Assembly: GCA_003663055.1 (NCBI GenBank)
Contig: QMZF01000079.1
Span: 1 to 5,911 of the forward strand
DNA length: 5,911 bases
DNA from: Archaeoglobales archaeon
GTDB taxonomy: Archaea > Halobacteriota > Archaeoglobi > Archaeoglobales > Archaeoglobaceae
Direction: 5' to 3'
The translations under genes were made by a program, and so were the position numbers. Positions 1 through 4,772 of the stretch are shown piece after piece. Position 1 is the stretch's first letter. Each line of letters starts with the position of its first letter. Under the pieces are notes generated by a model. That model ran no database searches, had not been told where the DNA came from, and saw only the letters and a list, made by a program, of their open reading frames with translations.

Positions 1-162
1 AATTCCGAAGAGGGCCATTTCTGGTGAAGAGGCGAGAACTATCGGAAACGGGCCTATTACTATCACCCCTCCAACTTCTGCGTTTGGTAGATACGAAAGG
101 GCGAGTAAGGCAAATCCGAGGAATATGATTGCAAGGCCAATGAAAACCTTATCCGGACGCAT
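1..162 (-). CDS. DUF131/TIGR00304-type small archaeal membrane protein (3' end outside window)
   Basis: Partial gene: 54 codons are readable from the ATG at 162 to the left edge without a stop. The N-terminus is MRPDKVF, followed by a hydrophobic helix at about residues 6-25. Then comes a G-G-V-I-V-I-G-P-F-P-I-V stretch (31-42), which I recognise as the hallmark of the archaeal DUF131 small membrane protein family. These proteins are usually under 100 residues with two membrane segments; only the first is visible here. Their function is unknown. The frame stays open upstream to a TAG at 225-223 but offers no ATG, GTG or TTG, so 162 is the natural start. A TATA-like CTTTAAG lies about 25 bases upstream and there is no Shine-Dalgarno sequence, so a leaderless mRNA is plausible. 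The gene is divergent from the small gene at 247. The reading frame is fairly certain; the family call comes from motif memory. Confidence 0.75.
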   Translation of the reverse strand, partial: MRPDKVFIGLAIIFLGFALLALSYLPNAEVGGVIVIGPFPIVLASSPEMALFGI

Positions 163-183
163 GGCATTTGCTTGTCTTAACTG

Positions 184-190
184 CTTAAAG
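184..190 (-). promoter_or_regulatory. TATA-like box for the DUF131 gene
   Basis: Minus-strand CTTTAAG is centred 25 bases before the ATG at 162. This is the usual archaeal TATA-to-start distance, so transcription would begin at or next to the start codon. It is a short AT-rich match judged by eye only. Confidence 0.4.
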
Positions 191-217
191 ATTTGACTGC
201 CAGATTTAATCGTTACG

Positions 218-228
218 TTTTTCTATAA
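218..228 (+). promoter_or_regulatory. TATA-like box for the small gene at 247
   Basis: A T-run followed by CTATAA lies about 22-26 bases before the ATG at 247. The 84-bp divergent gap (163-246) therefore holds one TATA-like box per direction, about 35 bp apart. There is no Shine-Dalgarno sequence before 247, consistent with leaderless initiation. Confidence 0.4.
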
Positions 229-246
229 CGTGACCAATCCCAAGTT

Positions 247-468
247 ATGTGCCTCTCAAAGCGTGAAAGAGAATTCATAGAGGACTGGTTATCGTACATT
301 GATGGCAAAATAACCCTTATGCAGTTTGTTGAAAAGTGGAGGAGCGAAGGTAGGGATTGGAAGGTTTACATGCGCGTCTTGAGGCATAGAATTTCAAAGA
401 AGTACGATGCTATGCTGAGGGATTTGCTGCTGATGAAGAGGTTCTTGGATTTGGACAGGCATCCGTGA
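247..468 (+). CDS. Small basic helical protein of unknown function (73 aa)
   Basis: I do not recognise this protein. It begins MCLSKREREF, has no signal peptide or membrane segment, and reads as strongly amphipathic and helical. It is rich in Arg and Lys (17 basic against 12 acidic residues) and has three Trp (W14, W31, W38). The only Cys is C2, so it is not a zinc ribbon. The core (I11-D19, then L24-W31, then Y41-H47) could form a compact three- or four-helix bundle, possibly nucleic-acid binding, but no specific fold motif is seen. Codon use (AGG/AGA Arg, AAG Lys, ATA Ile) matches the neighbours, and a TATA-like box precedes the ATG; both argue for a real gene. It ends 9 bp from the stop of the convergent methyltransferase gene. 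It could be a lineage-restricted protein; a spurious ORF is less likely but not excluded. Confidence 0.6.
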   Translation: MCLSKREREFIEDWLSYIDGKITLMQFVEKWRSEGRDWKVYMRVLRHRISKKYDAMLRDLLLMKRFLDLDRHP

Positions 469-477
469 CGTCCATAA

Positions 478-1464
478 TCACTTCTTAACGAGTTTCGCAA
501 CAAAAAAGCCGGAACATTCGTGCTTGTGAGGGTAAAACCTCCTCGCTTTTCTCATCTCCTGACTGAATTCGATGTTGGCTGCCTCTATTTCCGTTAAGGC
601 TTGATCGCCCCACGGAATGTCTTCGAGCCTAACAGGGAAATTGTCGAGGGCCCACTGAACGACCATCTCGTTCTCTTCAGGCGTTAGAGAGCAGGTGGAG
701 TAAACGAGGGTTCCGCCGGATTTCAGGCTTTTAATTGCCGACTCAATCAAATCGCGCTGTAGGCTAGAGCAGAATTTAATATCCTGCAAACCTCTGTCCG
801 TTTTCCTGCTGGCATCTTTGTGTATGATCCCTTCACCGGTGCACGGAGCGTCCAGCAGGATTTTATCCGGGTTTATTCCGAGATTCGAGAATTTTATGGC
901 GTTCATCTGCACAATTGCAGTGTTGAGGACACCCATTCTGTGGATGTTGTCTACTAAGGCTTGAATCCTTTCCGGATTTGCCTCAATTGCAATAAGAACA
1001 CCTTTATTTCCCATCAGCTGGGCAAGAAAAGTTGTCTTTCCTCCGGGCGAAGCAGCAAAATCTACAACGAGATCTTTTGGCTTTGGCGAGAGGGCAAGGG
1101 GTGGAACGCATGAGGATTTATCCATTACGTAGTAGTATCCCATCAGGTATTCAGGAGTTGCGCCTATTGAGTATGGCTCTCTAACCACTTTGAAGCAGTA
1201 AGGAACTTCCGTCTTTTCCAGCACGAAGTTTCTCGCCTCCATTCTCTCAAGGAGCTCTTTTTCGTCTATTTTTAACGTGTTAACCCTTATGTACTTCGGT
1301 ACACCTTTCTCCATCGCCTCAAGCAGCTTTAGCGTTTCATCGCCGAATAGAGCAAGCCATCTCCTTATTATGAACTCGTCGTAACCGTACTTCTTCGCAA
1401 GACACTTCGACGTGTCCGTTGAAGGAAAATCCAGCACTTTCATCCTTTTACTTGCTTTTCTCAC
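478..1464 (-). CDS. NOL1/NOP2/Sun-family tRNA/rRNA cytosine-C5 methyltransferase
   Basis: SAM-dependent RNA m5C methyltransferase of 328 residues. An N-terminal RNA-binding region includes the family's I-R-V-N-T-L-K (59-65) and A-T-P-E-Y-L-M-G-Y-Y (102-111). The Rossmann domain follows: motif I D-F-A-A-S-P-G-G-K-T (135-144, SAM loop), an acidic E161 after the next strand, motif IV D-A-P-C-T-G-E-G (205-212, Cys208) and motif VI S-T-C-S (256-259). By family knowledge Cys258 would be the nucleophile and Cys208 would assist product release. The C-terminal R-F-Y-P-H...G-F-F-V-A-K signature (309-324) is intact. There is no room for a PUA domain, so it resembles archaeal Trm4-like proteins, but the exact target base is not readable. 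The chosen start is GTG 1464, inside a GTGA overlap with the DUF2148 stop. ATG 1443 (residue 8) is a credible alternative; neither has a good Shine-Dalgarno sequence. Confidence 0.95.
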   Translation of the reverse strand: MRKASKRMKVLDFPSTDTSKCLAKKYGYDEFIIRRWLALFGDETLKLLEAMEKGVPKYIRVNTLKIDEKELLERMEARNFVLEKTEVPYCFKVVREPYSIGATPEYLMGYYYVMDKSSCVPPLALSPKPKDLVVDFAASPGGKTTFLAQLMGNKGVLIAIEANPERIQALVDNIHRMGVLNTAIVQMNAIKFSNLGINPDKILLDAPCTGEGIIHKDASRKTDRGLQDIKFCSSLQRDLIESAIKSLKSGGTLVYSTCSLTPEENEMVVQWALDNFPVRLEDIPWGDQALTEIEAANIEFSQEMRKARRFYPHKHECSGFFVAKLVKK

Positions 1465-2015
1465 TTTTTTCTGTCGAAGAACGGATTTTTGCCCAAGCTG
1501 GCGAGAGGTATTCCCATGACCACATCTGCCTTCGCAATTCCGAGCTTCCTTGCAATCGTCCCGATTCTATACATGATGCGGTTGTCAACGTTTATGAGTG
1601 AGGCGAGCTTTACCGCTGAGCCTATCGCAATTCCTAAATCGAGGAGCTTGAAGACGCAGTTTGGGCCGACGAAGTCTTTCCCCTGCTTTCTACCAGCGGA
1701 TTCAAACTCGTCACAGCTTGCATATCCGCAAGCTCCGCAGTTCAGCTTTAACGGCTTCCCACCGTTGACTCCAATCAGAAGGATGCCCAAAGCCTTCTTC
1801 ACACTTTCTCCATCTCTAACAAAGCCCTCCATTCCTCTTTCTTGGCCGAAGTCTATCATGGCTTTTGCAAGCTTTTCCTTGTCTTCTCCGTCAACGTAGA
1901 TTATTTCAACATCGTCCTCGCCTTTGGATTTGGGAGCTGTCCTTGCGGAAATCGACATTAAATATGCAGCTATCCTCACCGCATCCTCCCTGAAGTCCTC
2001 CTCCCTTACGATCAT
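1461..2015 (-). CDS. DUF2148 iron-sulfur (ferredoxin-like domain) protein, function unknown
   Basis: This 184-residue cytoplasmic protein has four cysteines spaced C93-x2-C96-x4-C101-x18-C120, in N-C-G-A-C-G-Y-A-S-C and G-P-N-C contexts. The spacing resembles the [4Fe-4S] domain found in RnfB and in corrinoid/CODH-ACS proteins, so a [4Fe-4S] cluster is the likely cofactor. The following L-L-D-L-G-I-A-I-G-S-A-V-K-L-A (124-138) and the C-terminal A-D-V-V-M-G-I-P-L (163-171) are typical of DUF2148 (COG4739). No catalytic activity is established for the family. It starts at ATG 2015 with TATA-like ATTTAAAT about 25 bases upstream and no Shine-Dalgarno sequence, so it may be leaderless. Its TGA overlaps the GTG of the methyltransferase gene by four bases, suggesting translational coupling. 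The family call is firm; cluster binding is inferred from cysteine spacing. Confidence 0.9.
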   Translation of the reverse strand: MIVREEDFREDAVRIAAYLMSISARTAPKSKGEDDVEIIYVDGEDKEKLAKAMIDFGQERGMEGFVRDGESVKKALGILLIGVNGGKPLKLNCGACGYASCDEFESAGRKQGKDFVGPNCVFKLLDLGIAIGSAVKLASLINVDNRIMYRIGTIARKLGIAKADVVMGIPLASLGKNPFFDRKK

Positions 2016-2035
2016 GGCCTGAAGTACGCTCAGTG

Positions 2036-2043
2036 ATTTAAAT
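2036..2043 (-). promoter_or_regulatory. TATA-like box for the DUF2148-methyltransferase pair
   Basis: Palindromic ATTTAAAT is centred about 25 bases before the ATG at 2015. It would give a leaderless transcript of the DUF2148 and methyltransferase genes, independent of the upstream lipid genes. A second AT block, TTTTTAAAAA at 2068-2077, overlaps the prenyltransferase stop codon and could serve as an alternative box with a leader of about 30 bases. On the minus strand the 55-bp gap is A-rich rather than T-rich, so I see no T-tract terminator here and read-through from the lipid genes is possible. Confidence 0.45.
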
Positions 2044-2070
2044 CTGTTATTCTATCTTTTTTATTCATTT

Positions 2071-2919
2071 TTAAAAAGCTCCAAGAACAAAGGCTGCAAG
2101 ACCTACAGCAAGAGCAAGCAAGCTCTGTTTTCTGTAAGTTCTTATGTCTTCTCTTCTTACCTCTTTAAAGAGCTTCCAGGATATGGATAGCAGCACAATA
2201 TCCGTGAAGATTACGGGCAGGATGTACTTTAAATCCATGAACTCAGGAATCAGGAGGGGCGGAAGAACGCTGAGTAATACGGCTACAAAGAAAAGGATGG
2301 CTGAAATTTTTGCGGCAGTTCTGACACCTCTCGTTCTGGCAATCGTCTTTACGTTCCTCAAAGCATCTCCCTCGACGTCTTCAATGCCCTTCATAACCTC
2401 TCTGCCAACTCCGGAAAGAAATGCTATGAATGCAAGCAGAGCTGAGGACTCCACTATTTTGCCTGTAGCGACAACGCTGCCGAAGATGAAGGGGACAGCC
2501 ATTGAAAGGGCGATGTAAACGTTTCCCGCAAGGCCGAACTCCTTAAGCTTTACGTCATAGGCATAGCCAAGCAGGGTGATAATCAAAGCGAGCAAGAAAA
2601 CTTCGATGTTTATGAGGAAAGCTGCAATGAAGCCAAGTGGAGCGAGGATCGCAAACGACAGGAGGGCATGCTCCTTCTTTAACTCACCTCTAACAAGTGG
2701 CCTGTCGAAACGCCTGTTTGCAACGTCAACCTCGTAATCGTAGTAGTCGTTTAGGGCGAAGGCCGAGGCTTGGAGAAAGCATGCGGTTAATACTCCAAGG
2801 ATCGCATTTTGAAGGGAAAAATCCAGGCCGGCAGAAACGACCATGCCTGCCAGAACGCCAGCAGAGTACATCAAACCGTGCTCAAAGCGTAGCAGTTGCC
2901 AGACAGCTTTGATCTTCAT
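2071..2919 (-). CDS. UbiA-family prenyltransferase, probable digeranylgeranylglyceryl phosphate synthase
   Basis: Integral membrane prenyltransferase of 282 residues with about eight or nine hydrophobic segments. The first Asp-rich motif is N57-D58-Y-Y-D61-Y-E-V-D65. The second is in G-I-E-D181-V-E-G-D185, followed by K-T-I-A-R (191-195). By family knowledge these bind Mg2+ and the prenyl diphosphate. The conserved Y-A-Y-D-V-K-L-K (119-126) and G-N (132-133) are present. UbiA proteins differ in acceptor. Because this gene overlaps the GGGP synthase stop by four bases (ATGA), the most likely reaction is addition of a second geranylgeranyl chain to GGGP, giving DGGGP (EC 2.5.1.42). The residues after motif one read [11 protein letters not shown] instead of the more usual N-x-P-x-R-P-x-P-S-G. 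No Shine-Dalgarno sequence precedes the ATG, so re-initiation after the upstream gene is likely. A quinone-type acceptor is a weaker alternative. Confidence 0.93.
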   Translation of the reverse strand: MKIKAVWQLLRFEHGLMYSAGVLAGMVVSAGLDFSLQNAILGVLTACFLQASAFALNDYYDYEVDVANRRFDRPLVRGELKKEHALLSFAILAPLGFIAAFLINIEVFLLALIITLLGYAYDVKLKEFGLAGNVYIALSMAVPFIFGSVVATGKIVESSALLAFIAFLSGVGREVMKGIEDVEGDALRNVKTIARTRGVRTAAKISAILFFVAVLLSVLPPLLIPEFMDLKYILPVIFTDIVLLSISWKLFKEVRREDIRTYRKQSLLALAVGLAAFVLGAF

Positions 2920-3617
2920 GGCACAGTCTCAACGAACGCGTTAATACCTTTCTCGTATATCACATTTCCTACGATTATCACGTCCGCCCACTTGAGCATA
3001 GTTCTTGCTTTCTCTCCTGAGTCTATGCCTCCTCCATATATCAGTACGGCTTCGTCAAGAACTCCCTTAACCTCCTTGACAACTCTTGGATCGCCGAAGG
3101 TTCCGCTGTACTCTATGTATATCGCAGGAAGCTTCAGCATCTTCTCCCCCACAACCGCATAACTAGCTGCTTGTTTAGCGTTGATATCGCAAATAGCCTT
3201 GGTAACTCTTGCAACCGCTGAACTGGGGTTGAGAACTATATAACCCTCAAAGAGTACTTCCTCTATTTTTTCCTTAAACCCGTCGAGTTTTTCGTAGTTT
3301 ATCTCAACCCACTTTGCATGTTTGCCCGTAATCCACTCCCCGTCCTTCGCGTTCAGGACTATGGGGACGTAAAGGTAATCGGCATCGTAAAAAACTGCAT
3401 CCGGCGAGGAGGGCTCAAGAATCGTGGGAAGGCCGTAATCCTTAACGGCTTTGAAAAGTTCGATTGCTTTCTCGTACGTAACGTTCTGCGTACCGGAAAT
3501 CATAACGGCATCAGTCCCGCTTTCTGCAACTGCCTTTATCAACCAGTCAGGATTATCCCTATCGGGATCGAGCTTTGCTATGTGCCTCCACTTCCTCAAC
3601 TCTCTGACTGCTTTCAT
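2916..3617 (-). CDS. Geranylgeranylglyceryl phosphate synthase (PcrB-type TIM barrel)
   Basis: Cytosolic enzyme that joins geranylgeranyl diphosphate to sn-glycerol-1-phosphate, the first committed ether bond of archaeal lipids (EC 2.5.1.41). Its 233 residues are normal length. Seen in order: [11 protein letters not shown] (10-20), with the metal/diphosphate acidic residues at D17 and D19; S-G-T (41-43); E-P-S (68-70); [11 protein letters not shown] (167-177); Y-G-G-G-I (194-198); and V-G-N (216-218). The last three are the glycerol-phosphate binding loops of the barrel. It closely resembles the group I Archaeoglobus fulgidus enzyme from memory. ATG 3617 is the only sensible start: the frame is open upstream to 3668 but lacks start codons, and the N-terminus is a few residues longer than in that homologue. 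There is no Shine-Dalgarno sequence; the five bases before ATG are TTTTT, preceded by a tandem repeat. It heads the minus-strand run. Confidence 0.97.
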   Translation of the reverse strand: MKAVRELRKWRHIAKLDPDRDNPDWLIKAVAESGTDAVMISGTQNVTYEKAIELFKAVKDYGLPTILEPSSPDAVFYDADYLYVPIVLNAKDGEWITGKHAKWVEINYEKLDGFKEKIEEVLFEGYIVLNPSSAVARVTKAICDINAKQAASYAVVGEKMLKLPAIYIEYSGTFGDPRVVKEVKGVLDEAVLIYGGGIDSGEKARTMLKWADVIIVGNVIYEKGINAFVETVP

Positions 3618-3622
3618 AAAAA

Positions 3623-3667
3623 TCGTGGAAAAGGCTTTTCGTGGATTGAAAAGGGTTTCGGTGATTT
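3623..3667 (-). repeat. Abutting imperfect tandem repeat in the GGGP synthase upstream region
   Basis: Read on the minus strand, AAACCCTTTTCAATCCACGA (3658-3639) is followed directly by AAAGCCTTTTCCACGA (3638-3623). The second copy differs by one C-to-G change and lacks the four bases CAAT. A degenerate third end, AAATCACCGA, sits just upstream at 3667-3658. The array ends five bases before the GGGP synthase ATG. It could be an operator array, a leader-RNA element or a simple duplication; the sequence alone does not decide. Confidence 0.7.
3628..3640. promoter_or_regulatory. GAAAAG-G-CTTTTC palindrome before GGGP synthase
   Basis: A perfect inverted repeat with 6-bp arms and one central base, lying 11-23 bp upstream of the GGGP synthase ATG and inside the tandem repeat. 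The one-base spacer rules out an RNA hairpin with full arms, so a dimeric regulator site in DNA is the more sensible reading. It shares GAAAA-N3-TTTTC with a second palindrome at 4715-4727. Function is inferred. Confidence 0.4.
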
Positions 3668-3671
3668 ATTG
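3663..3671 (-). promoter_or_regulatory. Candidate TATA-like box for the GGGP synthase operon
   Basis: Minus-strand CAATAAATC would place transcription start near 3641, giving a leader of about 24 bases and leaving the palindrome immediately downstream of the start. The stronger GTTTAAAC at 3708-3715 is an alternative box with a leader of about 68 bases that would include the whole repeat. Nothing TATA-like sits at the leaderless distance (about 3643). Confidence 0.3.
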
Positions 3672-3707
3672 ATTTTGGTTCAAAAGTCCGTTGGGTATAG
3701 GGATGTT

Positions 3708-3715
3708 GTTTAAAC
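3708..3715. promoter_or_regulatory. Symmetric TATA-like GTTTAAAC in the divergent region
   Basis: A perfect 8-bp palindrome of TATA type. It could serve either direction: leftward to the GGGP synthase genes with a leader of about 68 bases, or rightward with a start near 3738, where an ATG opens a 15-codon ORF. Orientation cannot be decided by eye. Confidence 0.35.
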
Positions 3716-3777
3716 TCGTGCTCTACTTTACTTAAGGATGGAAAGATTAAAACAAGATGGTTGCTGCTATTGTCACG

Positions 3778-3788
3778 TTAAATAAATT
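3778..3788 (+). promoter_or_regulatory. TATA-like box upstream of dtdA
   Basis: TTAAATAAATT would set transcription start near 3809, about 9 bases before the ATG at 3818 and 48 before the ATG at 3857. It is the best-looking AT box in the gap for the rightward genes. A second box, TCTTAAAAG (3828-3836), lies 25 bases before the ATG at 3857. Confidence 0.4.
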
Positions 3789-3827
3789 GCTAGTCAACTA
3801 ATAGTTTTACGGGGGCTATGGAAAAAA

Positions 3828-3836
3828 TCTTAAAAG
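3828..3836 (+). promoter_or_regulatory. Possible second TATA-like box that fits the 3857 start of dtdA
   Basis: TCTTAAAAG, preceded by an A-run that could act as a BRE, is centred 25 bases before the ATG at 3857. If used, the mRNA would be leaderless from 3857 and the ORF part at 3818-3856 would be untranslated promoter DNA. Confidence 0.35.
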
Positions 3837-3856
3837 AGCTCCGAAGTCGAAAGTTC

Positions 3857-4699
3857 ATGAAGCTCATCGTTTGCAGCAAGGCAGACTTAGCATCGCAGAA
3901 TATAAAGGCCCACCTAATCGAAATGCTCGACGTTGATACAAAAAAAGTTGGAGACTGGATTTTTTATGACGCGGGCAGCGTTGGCATTGTAGAGATTGAA
4001 GAAAGGCTCATATACGCTGATTACCTCGATGAGAAGCTGAAAAAGTTCCTGGATTTCGACGAAATTCTCTTCGCTTCGAGACACAGCAGCAAAGACAAGA
4101 GAAAGCTCCTCTCCGTCCACGTGTCTGGAAATGTAGACACGGCTGACTTTGGTGGAAAACCGTACTCCTTGGCAAAACCAGCCCCGCAAACGATAAAGAA
4201 CTACGTTTTGGCGATGAAGGAGAAAGTTAACGAGCTGCCAGACTTCGTGTTCAGTCTTGAAGTTACGCACCACGGACCCTCGGAGATTTCAACACCATCA
4301 GCCTTCTACGAGATCGGTTCGACTGAAGAGGAGTGGAAGAATGAAGAAGCTGCAAGGATTGTTGCTGAATCGATGCTTGAAGCGATCGAAGCTGAAAAGA
4401 GGGACTGGCCTATTGCAGTTGGCGTTGGCGGAACGCATTACGCTCCTCGCCAGACTGAAATAATTCTCGAAACTTCGATAACTTTTGCCCACAACTTCGC
4501 CAAGTACACCTTCAACGGCTTGAACGTAGATTTTCTCGTTAAAGCTGTGGAGATAAGCGAGGCAGAGCTTCTGCTCATGGACGAGAAGTCCGTAACTTCA
4601 GCCATCAAAAAGCTTCTTTCTGAAGTAGCCGAAATAACGGGGGTTAGGCTTATAAAATCTAAGAATGCTAAGAAAGAATTTGGCTTGAAAAATGTTTAA
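3857..4699 (+). CDS. dtdA: D-aminoacyl-tRNA deacylase, archaeal DtdA/GEK1 type
   Basis: Hydrolyses D-amino acids (classically D-Tyr) mischarged onto tRNA, recycling the tRNA (EC 3.1.1.96); a zinc-dependent cytosolic enzyme by family knowledge. From the 3857 start it has 280 residues, the usual length. Seen: M-K-L-I-V-C-S-K-A-D at the N-terminus, A-S-R-H-S-S-K-D (73-80), H-V-S-G-N (88-92), E-V-T-H-H-G-P-S-E (135-143), E-I-G-S-T-E-E-E-W (152-160), G-V-G-G-T-H-Y-A-P-R-Q-T (189-200) and H-N-F-A-K-Y (212-217). The His residues in these motifs are the candidate metal ligands. The frame is open from an ATG at 3818, adding 13 residues (MEKILKELRSRKF). I prefer 3857 because family members begin at M-K-L-I/V and a TATA-like box fits it, but 3818 remains possible. 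Neither start has a well-placed Shine-Dalgarno sequence. It is divergent from the lipid genes and 73 bp before the AMP phosphorylase gene. Confidence 0.96.
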   Translation: MKLIVCSKADLASQNIKAHLIEMLDVDTKKVGDWIFYDAGSVGIVEIEERLIYADYLDEKLKKFLDFDEILFASRHSSKDKRKLLSVHVSGNVDTADFGGKPYSLAKPAPQTIKNYVLAMKEKVNELPDFVFSLEVTHHGPSEISTPSAFYEIGSTEEEWKNEEAARIVAESMLEAIEAEKRDWPIAVGVGGTHYAPRQTEIILETSITFAHNFAKYTFNGLNVDFLVKAVEISEAELLLMDEKSVTSAIKKLLSEVAEITGVRLIKSKNAKKEFGLKNV

Positions 4700-4714
4700 A
4701 ACTTGAAGGTGTTT

Positions 4715-4727
4715 GAAAATTATTTTC
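4715..4727. promoter_or_regulatory. GAAAA-TTA-TTTTC palindrome upstream of AMP phosphorylase
   Basis: A perfect inverted repeat with 5-bp arms and a 3-bp centre. It lies 15 bp after the dtdA stop and just upstream of the TATA-like box for the next gene, an activator-type position. As RNA it would form only a weak A-U hairpin ending in a short T-rich stretch, so a weak dtdA terminator is an alternative. It matches the GAAAA-N3-TTTTC pattern seen at 3628-3640. Confidence 0.35.
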
Positions 4728-4742
4728 CAGAACTTTGGCAAG

Positions 4743-4750
4743 ATTTAAAA
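4743..4750 (+). promoter_or_regulatory. deoA: TATA-like box for AMP phosphorylase
   Basis: ATTTAAAA is centred about 26 bases before the ATG at 4773, the leaderless distance. The 73-bp gap after dtdA therefore carries its own promoter candidate. A further box, GTTTAAAAC, spans the dtdA stop (4694-4702) and would give a leader of about 49 bases that includes the Shine-Dalgarno-like site. Confidence 0.4.
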
Positions 4751-4762
4751 ACATCTATTAGT

Positions 4763-4767
4763 AGGTG
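4763..4767 (+). promoter_or_regulatory. deoA: Shine-Dalgarno-like AGGTG before AMP phosphorylase
   Basis: AGGTG, five bases before ATG 4773, pairs with the archaeal 16S 3' end (CACCT). It is the only well-placed Shine-Dalgarno-like site I see in the window. It supports the 4773 start and suggests that at least some transcripts carry a leader. Confidence 0.5.
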
Positions 4768-4772
4768 GGAGC

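Noticed and set aside
1489..1899. Plus-strand ORF of 136 codons opposite the DUF2148 gene
   Set aside because: Antisense shadow of a recognised gene; its Pro/Ser/Phe-rich composition is typical of reading the reverse strand, and no family motif is seen.
2051..2070. T-rich stretch between the prenyltransferase and DUF2148 genes, considered as a terminator
   Set aside because: The T-run is on the plus strand, where no gene arrives. For the minus-strand genes it reads as A-rich and would not act as an archaeal T-tract terminator.
2144..2518. Plus-strand ORF of 124 codons opposite the UbiA-family gene
   Set aside because: Lies entirely within the opposite-strand prenyltransferase gene, with Ser/Thr-rich composition and no recognisable motif or promoter.
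3677..3689. GGTTCAAAAGTCC, resembling a tRNA T-arm
   Set aside because: The loop length is wrong and no acceptor stem, anticodon arm or D-arm can be built around it.
3702..3734. Ten-codon ORF starting MLFKLVLYFT in the divergent region
   Set aside because: Very short, with no positioned TATA-like box or Shine-Dalgarno site; expected by chance.
3914..4273. Minus-strand ORF of 119 codons inside dtdA
   Set aside because: Shadow of dtdA; the sense frame carries the conserved deacylase motifs.
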